Shown here piece by piece: positions 1-5,922 of a stretch of 26,969 nucleotides of DNA. The notes beneath the pieces are model-generated. The model worked only from the letters and a program-made list of their open reading frames with translations, searched no databases and was not told the origin of the DNA. Within the stretch, counting starts at the first letter, position 1. The number at the start of each line of letters is the position of its first letter. The DNA lies in the NCBI GenBank assembly GCA_903918595.1, contig CAIXFB010000311.1:1-26969 (forward strand), read 5' to 3'. Position numbers and translations under genes: made by a program. The stretch is from an uncultured Actinomycetes bacterium. GTDB lineage: Bacteria > Actinomycetota > Actinomycetes > S36-B12.

Positions 1-530
1 ACAAAATCATGCTCGCCCAGTAATTGTGCCGATGCCTCGTTCACCGCGTCTATATCCACGGGCCGGTGCCAGGCAAGGGCCATATGCCGTAGCAACGGAT
101 CAGGTCCAGTCACCCGGTCACATACTCGATAGGAATAACGACGCCACAACGCTGAGAACCGGGCGTGAAAGTCCACGGTGACCTCAGAGATCTTGAGCAC
201 CCTGATGTCAGTCGGTAGCGCGCGGTTGATTCGCTCAGCCGTGAGGTTTGTAGGAATCGAAAAAGCATCTAGGTGCACCACCTGTCCGCGCGCATGCACA
301 CCGGCATCAGTTCGGCCCGCGCATGTGACCTCCGCGTGCCCTCCCCACACCTGTTCTCCCCAGAGGAAGCTCAGCACGCGTTCCAGTTCACCTTGGACGG
401 TACGCAGACTCTTCTGCTTCGCCCAGCCCGCAAAATTGCGGCCATCGTAAGCGATGTCAAGGCGAATACGAATCAGCCCGCCTCCGAGACGATCGGTGAC
501 GGGCTGTTCGGATGAACTAGGTGCTGTCAG
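1..530 (-). CDS. truA: tRNA pseudouridine(38-40) synthase TruA, N-terminal part (runs off window)
   Basis: Isomerises uridine to pseudouridine at positions 38-40 of the tRNA anticodon arm, in the cytoplasm. Translating the minus strand gives 176 residues without a stop. They include the N-terminal family block RIRLDIAYDG, then FAGWAKQ, RTVQGELE, and the catalytic segment AGRTDAGVHARGQVVH, whose RTD aspartate is the nucleophile. About 100 C-terminal residues lie beyond base 1. No ATG, GTG or TTG exists between the preceding in-frame stop and the conserved N-terminus. The best start is CTG at 530-528: it overlaps the rplQ stop as CTGA and has GAGGA six bases upstream. It would give an N-terminus of about 20 extra residues before the core. 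Alternatives are CTG or ATT just before RIRLD, near 470-476, behind GGAGG. The family call is secure; the start is inferred. Confidence 0.9.
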   Translation of the reverse strand, partial: MTAPSSSEQPVTDRLGGGLIRIRLDIAYDGRNFAGWAKQKSLRTVQGELERVLSFLWGEQVWGGHAEVTCAGRTDAGVHARGQVVHLDAFSIPTNLTAERINRALPTDIRVLKISEVTVDFHARFSALWRRYSYRVCDRVTGPDPLLRHMALAWHRPVDIDAVNEASAQLLGEHDF

Positions 531-1135
531 GACTTGTCCTCATCAGCTGTGGTGTCTTCAACGATCTCTTCAACAACTGCCTCAGACGAATCGGCCGACT
601 CTTCATCGACGATTACTTCTTCGGCGGCATTGACCTCAGTCACTGCCTCGTTCGTATCATCCACTTCGGTCACCTCAGTCGAATCAGTTGCAGGAGCTCC
701 AGCAACAACCGTAGCAGCGGCCTTCTCCTTAGCGGCACGTTTTGTTGCACCTGTTGCCTCAGCAACAACCTGCTCGGCCATCGGCTCAACGAGCTCGATG
801 ATCGCCATGGGTGCGTTATCGCCCTTACGGTTACCGATCTTCACGATGCGGGTGTAGCCACCTGGGCGACCAGCAAAGTTCGGGCCGATCTCCGTGAACA
901 GCGTGTGCACCACGGACTTGTCGCGGACCACAGTCAGCACCCGACGACGAGCAGCGATATCGCCGCGCTTGGCGAAGGTGATGAGACGCTCGGCGAGAGG
1001 CCGCAACCGCTTGGCCTTGGCCTCGGTTGTAGTGATGCGGCCGTGCTCGAAGAGCGCCGTGGCCAGGTTCGCGAGCATCAGCCGCTCGTGCGCCGGGCCG
1101 CCTCCGAGGCGGGGACCCTTAGTTGGCGTTGGCAT
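527..1135 (-). CDS. rplQ: Large ribosomal subunit protein bL17 with long acidic tail
   Basis: Structural protein of the 50S subunit, near the peptide exit region. The 202-residue product starts with the bL17 signature MPTPTKGPRLGG and continues with AHERLMLANLATALFEHGRI and the usual end of the core, IIELVEP, near residue 118. The family core is about 120 residues. Here it is followed by some 84 extra residues: first an alanine/lysine-rich part, then from about residue 145 a run rich in Asp, Glu, Val and Thr. Actinobacterial L17 proteins often carry such low-complexity tails, but this one is strikingly acidic. The gene follows rpoA after 53 bases and its TGA stop overlaps the probable truA start. 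Frame and start are clear. Confidence 0.97.
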   Translation of the reverse strand: MPTPTKGPRLGGGPAHERLMLANLATALFEHGRITTTEAKAKRLRPLAERLITFAKRGDIAARRRVLTVVRDKSVVHTLFTEIGPNFAGRPGGYTRIVKIGNRKGDNAPMAIIELVEPMAEQVVAEATGATKRAAKEKAAATVVAGAPATDSTEVTEVDDTNEAVTEVNAAEEVIVDEESADSSEAVVEEIVEDTTADEDKS

Positions 1136-1188
1136 GTCGTACTCCTCAGTGATGCGGGTTCGTTGGGGGTCGGTCAGTCAGAACAGGA

Positions 1189-2208
1189 CTAGAGCTGCTC
1201 GTCCTCGGGGTAGGCGAGGTCTTCGTCGTCCTCGTCCGTGAAGTAGACGGCTGCGCCGGGATCGAATCCGGGTGGGCTGTCCTTGAGCGCAAGGCCGAGG
1301 CTGATCAGCTTCACCTTGACCTCGTCGATCGACTTCTGACCGAAGTTGCGAATATCGAGCAGGTCAGCCTCGCTGCGAGTGATCAGTTCACCAACAGTGT
1401 GGATGCCCTCGCGCTTGAGGCAGTTGTACGAACGCACCGTCATATCGAGCTGCTCGATCGGGGTGTTCAACTGCTCAGCAACGAATGCGTCCGTCGGTGA
1501 TGGGCCGATCTCGATGCCTTCAGCGTCGACATTGAGCTCGCGTGCCAAACCGAAGAGCTCAACGAGCGTGCGACCGGCAGATGCCATTGCATCACGCGGC
1601 AACATCGACTGCTTGGTCTCAACATCAATGATGAGCTTGTCGAAGTCGGTGCGCTGCTCAACGCGGGTGGCCTCAACCTTGTAGGTCACCTTGAGTACGG
1701 GTGAGTAGATCGAGTCAACCGGGATGCGGCCGATCTCTTGACCCACCTGCTTGTTCATGACCGAAGGCACATAACCGCGGCCGCGCTCAACAACAAGCTC
1801 GATCTCGATCTTGCCGGTGGCATTCAGGGTTGCAATGTGCAGGTCGGGGTTGTGCACCTCGACACCAGCCGGGGGCTGAATGTCTGCAGCGGTAACCGCA
1901 CCGGGACCCTGCTTGCGCAGGTACATCACAACAGGCTCGTCGTGCTCCGATGAGACCACGAGACGCTTGATGTTCAAGATGATCTCTGTGACATCTTCCT
2001 TGATTCCGTCGAGCGTCGAGAACTCGTGCAGCACGCCATCGATGCGAATGCTGGTAACTGCGGCACCAGGAATTGACGACAACAACGTACGACGAAGCGA
2101 GTTTCCGAGGGTGTAACCGAAACCTGGCTCCAGGGGCTCGAGCACGAACCGCGAGCGGAACTCGCTGATCTGCTCTTCCATGAGGATTGGACGCTGGCTG
2201 ATGAGCAC
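1189..2208 (-). CDS. rpoA: RNA polymerase alpha subunit
   Basis: Alpha subunit of RNA polymerase; its dimer nucleates beta and beta-prime assembly and its C-terminal domain touches UP elements and activators. The product has 339 residues. The N-terminal domain (about 1-230) contains RSRFVLEPLEPGFGYTLGNS and LRRTLLSSIPGAAV. The C-terminal domain (about 250-315) contains LDMTVRSYNCLKREGIHTVGEL and the helix-hairpin-helix segment DIRNFGQKSIDEVK. It ends in an acidic tail. Translation starts at GTG 2208, giving the usual actinobacterial start MLISQRP, with AGGAAG nine to ten bases upstream. It lies 66 bases after rpsD, the usual place in the alpha operon. Confidence 0.98.
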   Translation of the reverse strand: MLISQRPILMEEQISEFRSRFVLEPLEPGFGYTLGNSLRRTLLSSIPGAAVTSIRIDGVLHEFSTLDGIKEDVTEIILNIKRLVVSSEHDEPVVMYLRKQGPGAVTAADIQPPAGVEVHNPDLHIATLNATGKIEIELVVERGRGYVPSVMNKQVGQEIGRIPVDSIYSPVLKVTYKVEATRVEQRTDFDKLIIDVETKQSMLPRDAMASAGRTLVELFGLARELNVDAEGIEIGPSPTDAFVAEQLNTPIEQLDMTVRSYNCLKREGIHTVGELITRSEADLLDIRNFGQKSIDEVKVKLISLGLALKDSPPGFDPGAAVYFTDEDDEDLAYPEDEQL

Positions 2209-2274
2209 TGTGACTTCCTTCCCGCAACGACCGATATTTGAAGTTGCGACTCTTTCGAACTACGAGGGAATGGA

Positions 2275-2901
2275 CTACTTGGAGTAGAGCTCGACGATCA
2301 GCTGCTCTTGGACCTGGGTATCGATCGCCGCACGAACCGGGATCGAGTGGACCAGGATGCGCATCTTCGATGGCACAACCTCGAGCCAACCTGGAACGGT
2401 GCGCTCACCGATTTCAGCGTGGGCTACGACGAATGGGGTCATCTCACGTGAACTCGGACGCACCTCGACGATGTCTTGGGGCGAAACGCGGTACGACGGG
2501 ATGTTGACCTTCTTGCCGTTGACCAAGAAGTGACCGTGCGTGACCAACTGGCGAGCCATATCGCGAGACTTGGCGAAGCCGGCACGGAACACGACGTTGT
2601 CGAGACGGGTCTCGAGGATCTGCAGCAGGTTCTCGCCGGTCTTGCCGGACTGACGCTGTGCTTCCTTGAAGTAGTTACTGAACTGCTTCTCGAGGATGCC
2701 GTACATGCGCACTGCCTTCTGCTTCTCACGAAGCTGGAGCAGGTACTCGCTCTCCTTGGAGCGACCACGACCGTGCTGGCCGGGTGGGTACGGACGCTTC
2801 TCGAACGGGCATTTCGGCGATTCGCACTTGGCACCCTTGAGAAAGAGTTTCATCTTCTCGCGGCGGCACCGCTTGCAATCGGCAGCTGTATAACGCGCCA
2901 T
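2275..2901 (-). CDS. rpsD: Small ribosomal subunit protein uS4, zinc-binding type
   Basis: Primary 16S rRNA binding protein that starts 30S assembly; in E. coli it also represses its own operon by binding the rpsM leader. The product has 208 residues from ATG 2901 (MARYTAADCKRC). The frame is open upstream for 99 more codons, but that part has no S4 similarity and overlaps rpsK. Cysteines 9, 12, 26 and 31 match the zinc ligands of Thermus S4 exactly in position. Then come KRPYPPGQHGRGR, KESEYLLQLREKQK, the S4 RNA-binding domain (ETRLDNVVFRAGFAKSRDMARQLV, GHFLVNGKKVNIPSYRV) and the terminal EQLIVELYSK. Mycobacterium and Streptomyces S4, as I recall them, lack the cysteines, so the zinc form is unusual among well-known relatives. 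Confidence 0.98.
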   Translation of the reverse strand: MARYTAADCKRCRREKMKLFLKGAKCESPKCPFEKRPYPPGQHGRGRSKESEYLLQLREKQKAVRMYGILEKQFSNYFKEAQRQSGKTGENLLQILETRLDNVVFRAGFAKSRDMARQLVTHGHFLVNGKKVNIPSYRVSPQDIVEVRPSSREMTPFVVAHAEIGERTVPGWLEVVPSKMRILVHSIPVRAAIDTQVQEQLIVELYSK

Positions 2902-2932
2902 GGTTTCTACTCTCCTGTGTTTCTTCGCGCGA

Positions 2933-3331
2933 TCAGACGCGTCGACGCTTGGACGGGCGGGTGCCATTGAACGGCACGGGAGTGACGTCGGATATGGATC
3001 CGACCTCGAGGCCAGTTGCCTGGAGCGAACGGATCGCAGTTTCGCGACCCGAGCCCGGACCCTTGACGAAAACGTCGACCTTGCGCATGCCGTGCTCCAT
3101 GGCGCGGCGAGCCGCGGCCTCAGCAGCGAGCTGCGCGGCGAACGGAGTGGACTTGCGGCTGCCTTTAAAGCCAACCTGTCCGGCGCTCGCCCACGCAATC
3201 ACAGCACCCGAGGGATCAGTGATCGAGACGATGGTGTTGTTGAACGTGCTCTTGATGTGAGCGTGTCCGACAGCGATGTTCTTCTTTTCTTTGCGGCGCA
3301 CTTTCTTGGCGCCAGCACCCTTGGGAGGCAT
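2933..3331 (-). CDS. rpsK: Small ribosomal subunit protein uS11
   Basis: Platform protein of the 30S subunit, near the E site and the anti-Shine-Dalgarno end of 16S rRNA. The 132-residue product contains the family blocks GHAHIKSTFNNTIVSITDPSG, WASAGQVGFKGSRKSTPFAAQ, and PGSGRETAIRSLQATGLEV, and ends with the basic tail NGTRPSKRRRV. Length and both ends match the family. ATG 3331 sits nine bases after the rpsM stop, and rpsD follows after 31 bases, so it is an internal gene of the alpha operon. Confidence 0.98.
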   Translation of the reverse strand: MPPKGAGAKKVRRKEKKNIAVGHAHIKSTFNNTIVSITDPSGAVIAWASAGQVGFKGSRKSTPFAAQLAAEAAARRAMEHGMRKVDVFVKGPGSGRETAIRSLQATGLEVGSISDVTPVPFNGTRPSKRRRV

Positions 3332-3340
3332 TCGATGTCC

Positions 3341-3709
3341 TTACTTCTTCTTGCCGGCGACGGTCTTGCGCGGTCCCTTGCGGGTGCGGGCATTGGTGTG
3401 TGTGCGCTGTCCACGCACGGGGAGTCCCTTGCGGTGACGAAGACCCTGGTAGCAACCGATCTCAACCTTGCGGCGGATATCTGCAGCAACCTCGCGGCGA
3501 AGATCGCCTTCAACTTTGAGGTGGGCTTCGATCCAGTCACGCAATGCGAGTGTTTGATCGTCGGTGAGGTCCTTGGACTTCATGTTCGGGTCGATGCCCG
3601 TCGCTTCGAGGGCCTTCGTGGCCTGCGAGCGTCCGACGCCATAGATGTATGTCAGTGCGATTGCCATGCGCTTCTCGCGCGGCAAGTCCACACCAATAAG
3701 GCGTGCCAT
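3341..3709 (-). CDS. rpsM: Small ribosomal subunit protein uS13
   Basis: Head protein of the 30S subunit; its C-terminal tail contacts the P-site tRNA and it forms bridges with L5. The 122-residue product starts MARLIGVDLPREKRM and has IALTYIYGVGRSQATKAL, DLRREVAADIRRKVEIG, CYQGLRHRKGLPVRGQRTHTNARTRKG and a lysine-rich end. The Shine-Dalgarno region is weak (GAAGAGAG), and a strongly folded leader of about 130 nt lies upstream. First gene after the rpmJ-rpsM gap, in the position where the E. coli alpha operon is controlled by S4. Confidence 0.98.
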   Translation of the reverse strand: MARLIGVDLPREKRMAIALTYIYGVGRSQATKALEATGIDPNMKSKDLTDDQTLALRDWIEAHLKVEGDLRREVAADIRRKVEIGCYQGLRHRKGLPVRGQRTHTNARTRKGPRKTVAGKKK

Positions 3710-3746
3710 GTGGCGTTCTCTCTTCTACTCGTTCACGGGGTCTGGC

Positions 3747-3836
3747 GAGGGTGATCTGTCCGGCCCGCCAAGGCCGGTCCTCGGCCCCGTGGCCGAGGGT
3801 GTCGTCCTCGCTTGCGCGAGGGGTCGGATCACTCTC
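3747..3836 (-). promoter_or_regulatory. Structured rpsM leader: three hairpins closed by an outer stem
   Basis: The outer stem pairs 3836-3827 with 3756-3747 (nine of ten pairs). Inside it, in RNA order, are CCTCGC-GCAA-GCGAGG (3821-3806, GNRA-type loop), CCTCGGCC-ACGG-GGCCGAGG (3798-3779) and CCGGCC-TTGGCG-GGCCGG (3777-3760). This gives a four-way junction. The third loop contains UGGCG, complementary to CGCCA at 3715-3711, which ends two bases before the rpsM ATG. The pairing is read from sequence; an autoregulatory role (S4 or S13 binding) is inferred from position. Confidence 0.6.
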
Positions 3837-3850
3837 TTAACCGGTCAGTT

Positions 3851-3879
3851 GGGTTATCTCCCCGGCTGACCGCCGTCAA
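3851..3879 (-). promoter_or_regulatory. Candidate sigma-70-type promoter for rpsM-rpsK-rpsD-rpoA-rplQ
   Basis: A -35 element TTGACG (3879-3874) and a -10 element TAACCC (3856-3851) are 17 bases apart in the rpmJ-rpsM gap. The -35 is close to consensus; the -10 is weak. Start of transcription would be near 3844, just upstream of the structured leader. The same bases can also form a hairpin (CGGTCAG 3872-3866 with CTGACCG 3848-3842) in any read-through transcript from infA-rpmJ. Confidence 0.4.
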
Positions 3880-3888
3880 AGGCTGGAA

Positions 3889-4002
3889 TTAGCCCTGACG
3901 CTGCTTGTGGCGGACGTTCTCGCAGATGACCATGACTCGGCCGTGCCGACGGATGACCTTGCACTTGTCGCAGATCTTCTTCACGCTCGGCTGGACCTTC
4001 AT
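3889..4002 (-). CDS. rpmJ: Large ribosomal subunit protein bL36, zinc-binding type
   Basis: Smallest protein of the 50S subunit, binding 23S rRNA near the L7/L12 stalk base. The 37-residue product, MKVQPSVKKICDKCK to the end HKQRQG, has the exact family length. Its zinc ligands are Cys11, Cys14, Cys27 and His32. ATG 4002 has AGGAAG upstream. It lies between infA and rpsM, the standard order. This is the zinc form, so no zinc-free duplicate is implied by this locus. Confidence 0.97.
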   Translation of the reverse strand: MKVQPSVKKICDKCKVIRRHGRVMVICENVRHKQRQG

Positions 4003-4064
4003 GGCTTCTTCCTGTTCGTCCGGATCTTGGTTGGTGGACTTACGTTTTCGCAGGTACTACCGCT

Positions 4065-4286
4065 CTACTTGTAGCGATAGACGATGCGGCCGCGCGTGAG
4101 ATCGTAGGGAGATAGCTCCACTACTACTCGGTCGTCCGGCAGGATGCGGATGTAGTGCATTCGCATCTTGCCGCTGATGTGTGCGAGGACCTTGTGGCCG
4201 TTGTCTAGCTCCACTCGGAACATTGCGTTGGGCAGAGATTCGGTGATCGTGCCCTCAAGCTCGATCGCGCCGTCCTTCTTGCCCAT
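4065..4286 (-). CDS. infA: Translation initiation factor IF-1
   Basis: Binds the A site of the 30S subunit during initiation and helps IF-2 and IF-3 select initiator tRNA. The 73-residue product is a single S1/OB-fold domain: MGKKDGAIELEGTITESLPN, FRVELDNGHKVLAHISGKMR, IRILPDDRVVVELSPYDL, then the terminal RGRIVYRYK. ATG 4286 gives the family length; the frame is open 16 codons further but without similarity. AGAGG lies shortly before the ATG. It is first after the 267-base gap downstream of map, and rpmJ follows after 62 bases. Confidence 0.97.
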   Translation of the reverse strand: MGKKDGAIELEGTITESLPNAMFRVELDNGHKVLAHISGKMRMHYIRILPDDRVVVELSPYDLTRGRIVYRYK

Positions 4287-4391
4287 ACCCTCTGCTCTCC
4301 TCGGTTCGAACTGCCCCGGCACACGCGAACGCACCCGCTTTACGCGGAAGGGTCACGCAGATGGACGGGGAAGCCCGATATCAGCCTCCGA

Positions 4392-4420
4392 AGGCTACGC
4401 CATCAGCCCCCGTGAGCCAA
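4392..4420 (-). promoter_or_regulatory. Possible promoter for infA
   Basis: TTGGCT (4420-4415) and TAGCCT (4397-4392) are separated by 17 bases, which fits the loose actinobacterial pattern TTGNNN-N17-TANNNT. The transcript would start about 100 bases before infA. Matches are moderate, so this is tentative. Confidence 0.3.
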
Positions 4421-4466
4421 ATCCGGCCCCCTTATTGGGCTTTCGCCTGGCGGTGCATCGCTCCCC

Positions 4467-4525
4467 GAGCCTCTAGCGGCGGTTCCAAGCAACCAAACCA
4501 CGGCTTTCACCGCCGGTTGAGGCTC
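4467..4525 (-). terminator. Long imperfect hairpin after map, possible terminator or attenuator
   Basis: In RNA order, GAGCCTC (4525-4519) pairs with GAGGCTC (4473-4467), GGCGGT (4514-4509) with ACCGCC (4483-4478), and an inner AAGC with GCTT. Four-base internal loops separate the two outer stems. No U-tract follows. The 5' arm can instead pair with GGCTCA at 4551-4546, immediately after the map stop. The pairing is read from sequence; a terminating role is a guess. Confidence 0.4.
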
Positions 4526-4553
4526 AGCGACGCTGGCAGGAGCGGTGAGCCGG

Positions 4554-5339
4554 TTAGAGGCGGAGGTCGTCAAGCGCCGTGAGCACCCAGGGGCCCTCTT
4601 CGGTGATCGCCACGGTGTGCTCCCAGTGACTCGCCCAGGAGCCATCGTCGGTGGACACAGTCCAGTCATCCTCGAGAACGCTGACGTGCCGCGCGCCCAG
4701 GGTCGCCATGGGCTCGATGGCTAGGGCCATGCCGACCTTGAGATGCGGGCCTTCGCCAGGGCGACCGTAGTTCGGCACGGGTGGGTGCATATGCATGCTG
4801 GTGCCGATGCCGTGTCCCACGTATTCCTCAACGACGCCGTAGTCACCGGCAGCGCGGATCACACTTTCCACGGCATGGCCGATGTCTGAAAGACGATTGC
4901 CCGCGCGCGCTTGGCCAAGCCCAGACCACATCGCCTCTTGCGTCACGCGCGAAAGTTCAGCAACGTCAGGACTGACATCGCCAACAAGGACACTGATCGC
5001 TGCATCGCCATGCCAACCATCAATAAAGGCGCCGCAATCAATAGAAATCAGGTCGCCTTCACCGAGAACGCGATCACCGGGAATGCCGTGCACAACTTCT
5101 TCGTTGACTGATGTGCAGATGACTGCTGGGTAGCCGTGGTAACCAAGAAAAGAAGGCTTTGCATTGTTGGAAGAAATTACGTCGCGCGCAATCTCATCGA
5201 GTTCACGTGTTGTAACGCCGGCTCGCACGGCAACACGAACAGCTTCAAGGGTTTTTGCAACAACAAGACCCGCAGCTCGCATCGTGGCAAGTTGATCTGC
5301 GCTTTTGATTTCGATTTTTTCACGGCCGCCGAACATCAT
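4554..5339 (-). CDS. map: Methionine aminopeptidase, type I
   Basis: Removes the initiator methionine from nascent proteins; a cytoplasmic dinuclear-metal enzyme. In the 261-residue product the five metal ligands are visible: Asp101 (SIDCGAF), Asp112 (HGDAA), His176 (GHGIG), Glu209 (AIEPM) and Glu240 (HWEHT). His84 in VVHGIPGD is the conserved substrate-side histidine. There is no N-terminal zinc-finger or SH3-binding extension. Two adjacent ATG codons begin the frame; AGGT upstream fits the second (5336) slightly better, a one-residue difference. It follows adk by 13 bases, as in many spc operons. Confidence 0.97.
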   Translation of the reverse strand: MMFGGREKIEIKSADQLATMRAAGLVVAKTLEAVRVAVRAGVTTRELDEIARDVISSNNAKPSFLGYHGYPAVICTSVNEEVVHGIPGDRVLGEGDLISIDCGAFIDGWHGDAAISVLVGDVSPDVAELSRVTQEAMWSGLGQARAGNRLSDIGHAVESVIRAAGDYGVVEEYVGHGIGTSMHMHPPVPNYGRPGEGPHLKVGMALAIEPMATLGARHVSVLEDDWTVSTDDGSWASHWEHTVAITEEGPWVLTALDDLRL

Positions 5340-5352
5340 GTGACCTGCGCGA

Positions 5353-5922
5353 TCAGAGTTCGACGCCGAGCACCGCGAAGATGCGGCCAGTCACGTCGTT
5401 GATATCGCCAAGCCCATCGATCTGCACCAGAATGCCCCGGCTGCGGTAGATAGCAAGAAGTGGCGCGGTCTGATCGGCGTACAACTCGAGGCGACGGCGA
5501 ATCACATCTTCTGTGTCGTCGGCCCGACCTTGCTCTTGCGCACGCTTCACCAGTCGAGCAACAACCGCGTCGATCTCTACAGTGAGTTCAATGACGGTGT
5601 CGAGGTTGTGGCCATCGGAATGCAAGATTGCATCAAGTTCGCCGACCTGCTCCGGAGTGCGGGGGTAGCCGTCGAGCAAGAAGCCAGGGTTGCAATCGTC
5701 TTGGCTTAACCGGTCTCGCACCATCGCGTTGGTGACAGAGTCGGGTACGTATTCGCCGGCATCCATGTACCGAGAAGCTTCAATCCCAAGCTGCGTGCCT
5801 TGCGTGACGTTGGCGCGGAAAATATCGCCGGTCGAAATGTGCGGGATGCCGAGAGAACGCGCGATGAATGCAGCCTGGGTCCCTTTCCCCGCCCCCGGAG
5901 GCCCCATGATCAACAGGCGCAT
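5353..5922 (-). CDS. adk: Adenylate kinase, short LID-less form
   Basis: Catalyses ATP + AMP to 2 ADP in the cytoplasm. The 189-residue product has the P-loop GPPGAGKGT (7-15), the AMP-binding block HISTGDIFRANV, the NMP helix region, FLLDGYPRTPEQ, and GRADDTEDVIRRRLELY, where the long forms carry the LID domain. The missing 27-residue insert is normal for actinobacterial enzymes. Its ATG overlaps the secY stop by one base (TAATG), indicating translational coupling. Confidence 0.97.
   Translation of the reverse strand: MRLLIMGPPGAGKGTQAAFIARSLGIPHISTGDIFRANVTQGTQLGIEASRYMDAGEYVPDSVTNAMVRDRLSQDDCNPGFLLDGYPRTPEQVGELDAILHSDGHNLDTVIELTVEIDAVVARLVKRAQEQGRADDTEDVIRRRLELYADQTAPLLAIYRSRGILVQIDGLGDINDVTGRIFAVLGVEL

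Larger units (their letters stand above)
4287..4553 (-). other. Gene-free stretch between map and infA
   Basis: No supported gene in these 267 bases. It holds a long imperfect hairpin just after map, a rival hairpin sharing one arm, a possible promoter near 4392-4420 and a small palindrome AGCCT-TCGG-AGGCT at 4396-4383. It probably marks the boundary between the spc and alpha operons. Confidence 0.6.

Noticed and set aside
521..1192. Long plus-strand open frame opposite rplQ
   Set aside because: It mirrors the rplQ codons on the other strand, matches no family I know, and minus-strand L17 is unmistakable. Other plus-strand frames, including a 600-codon one opposite rpoC (24177-25979), are rejected for the same reason.
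2209..2274. Possible promoter between rpsD and rpoA (TTCGAA, 17 bases, TATCGG)
   Set aside because: Both elements are weak and a 66-base gap inside an operon does not require a promoter.
2902..3198. 99-codon N-terminal extension of the rpsD frame
   Set aside because: It overlaps rpsK in another frame and has no S4 similarity; MARYTAADCKRC at 2901 is the family start.
4403..4669. 88-codon minus-strand frame across the map-infA gap
   Set aside because: It overlaps the end of map in another frame, shows no recognisable protein features and spans the hairpin region.
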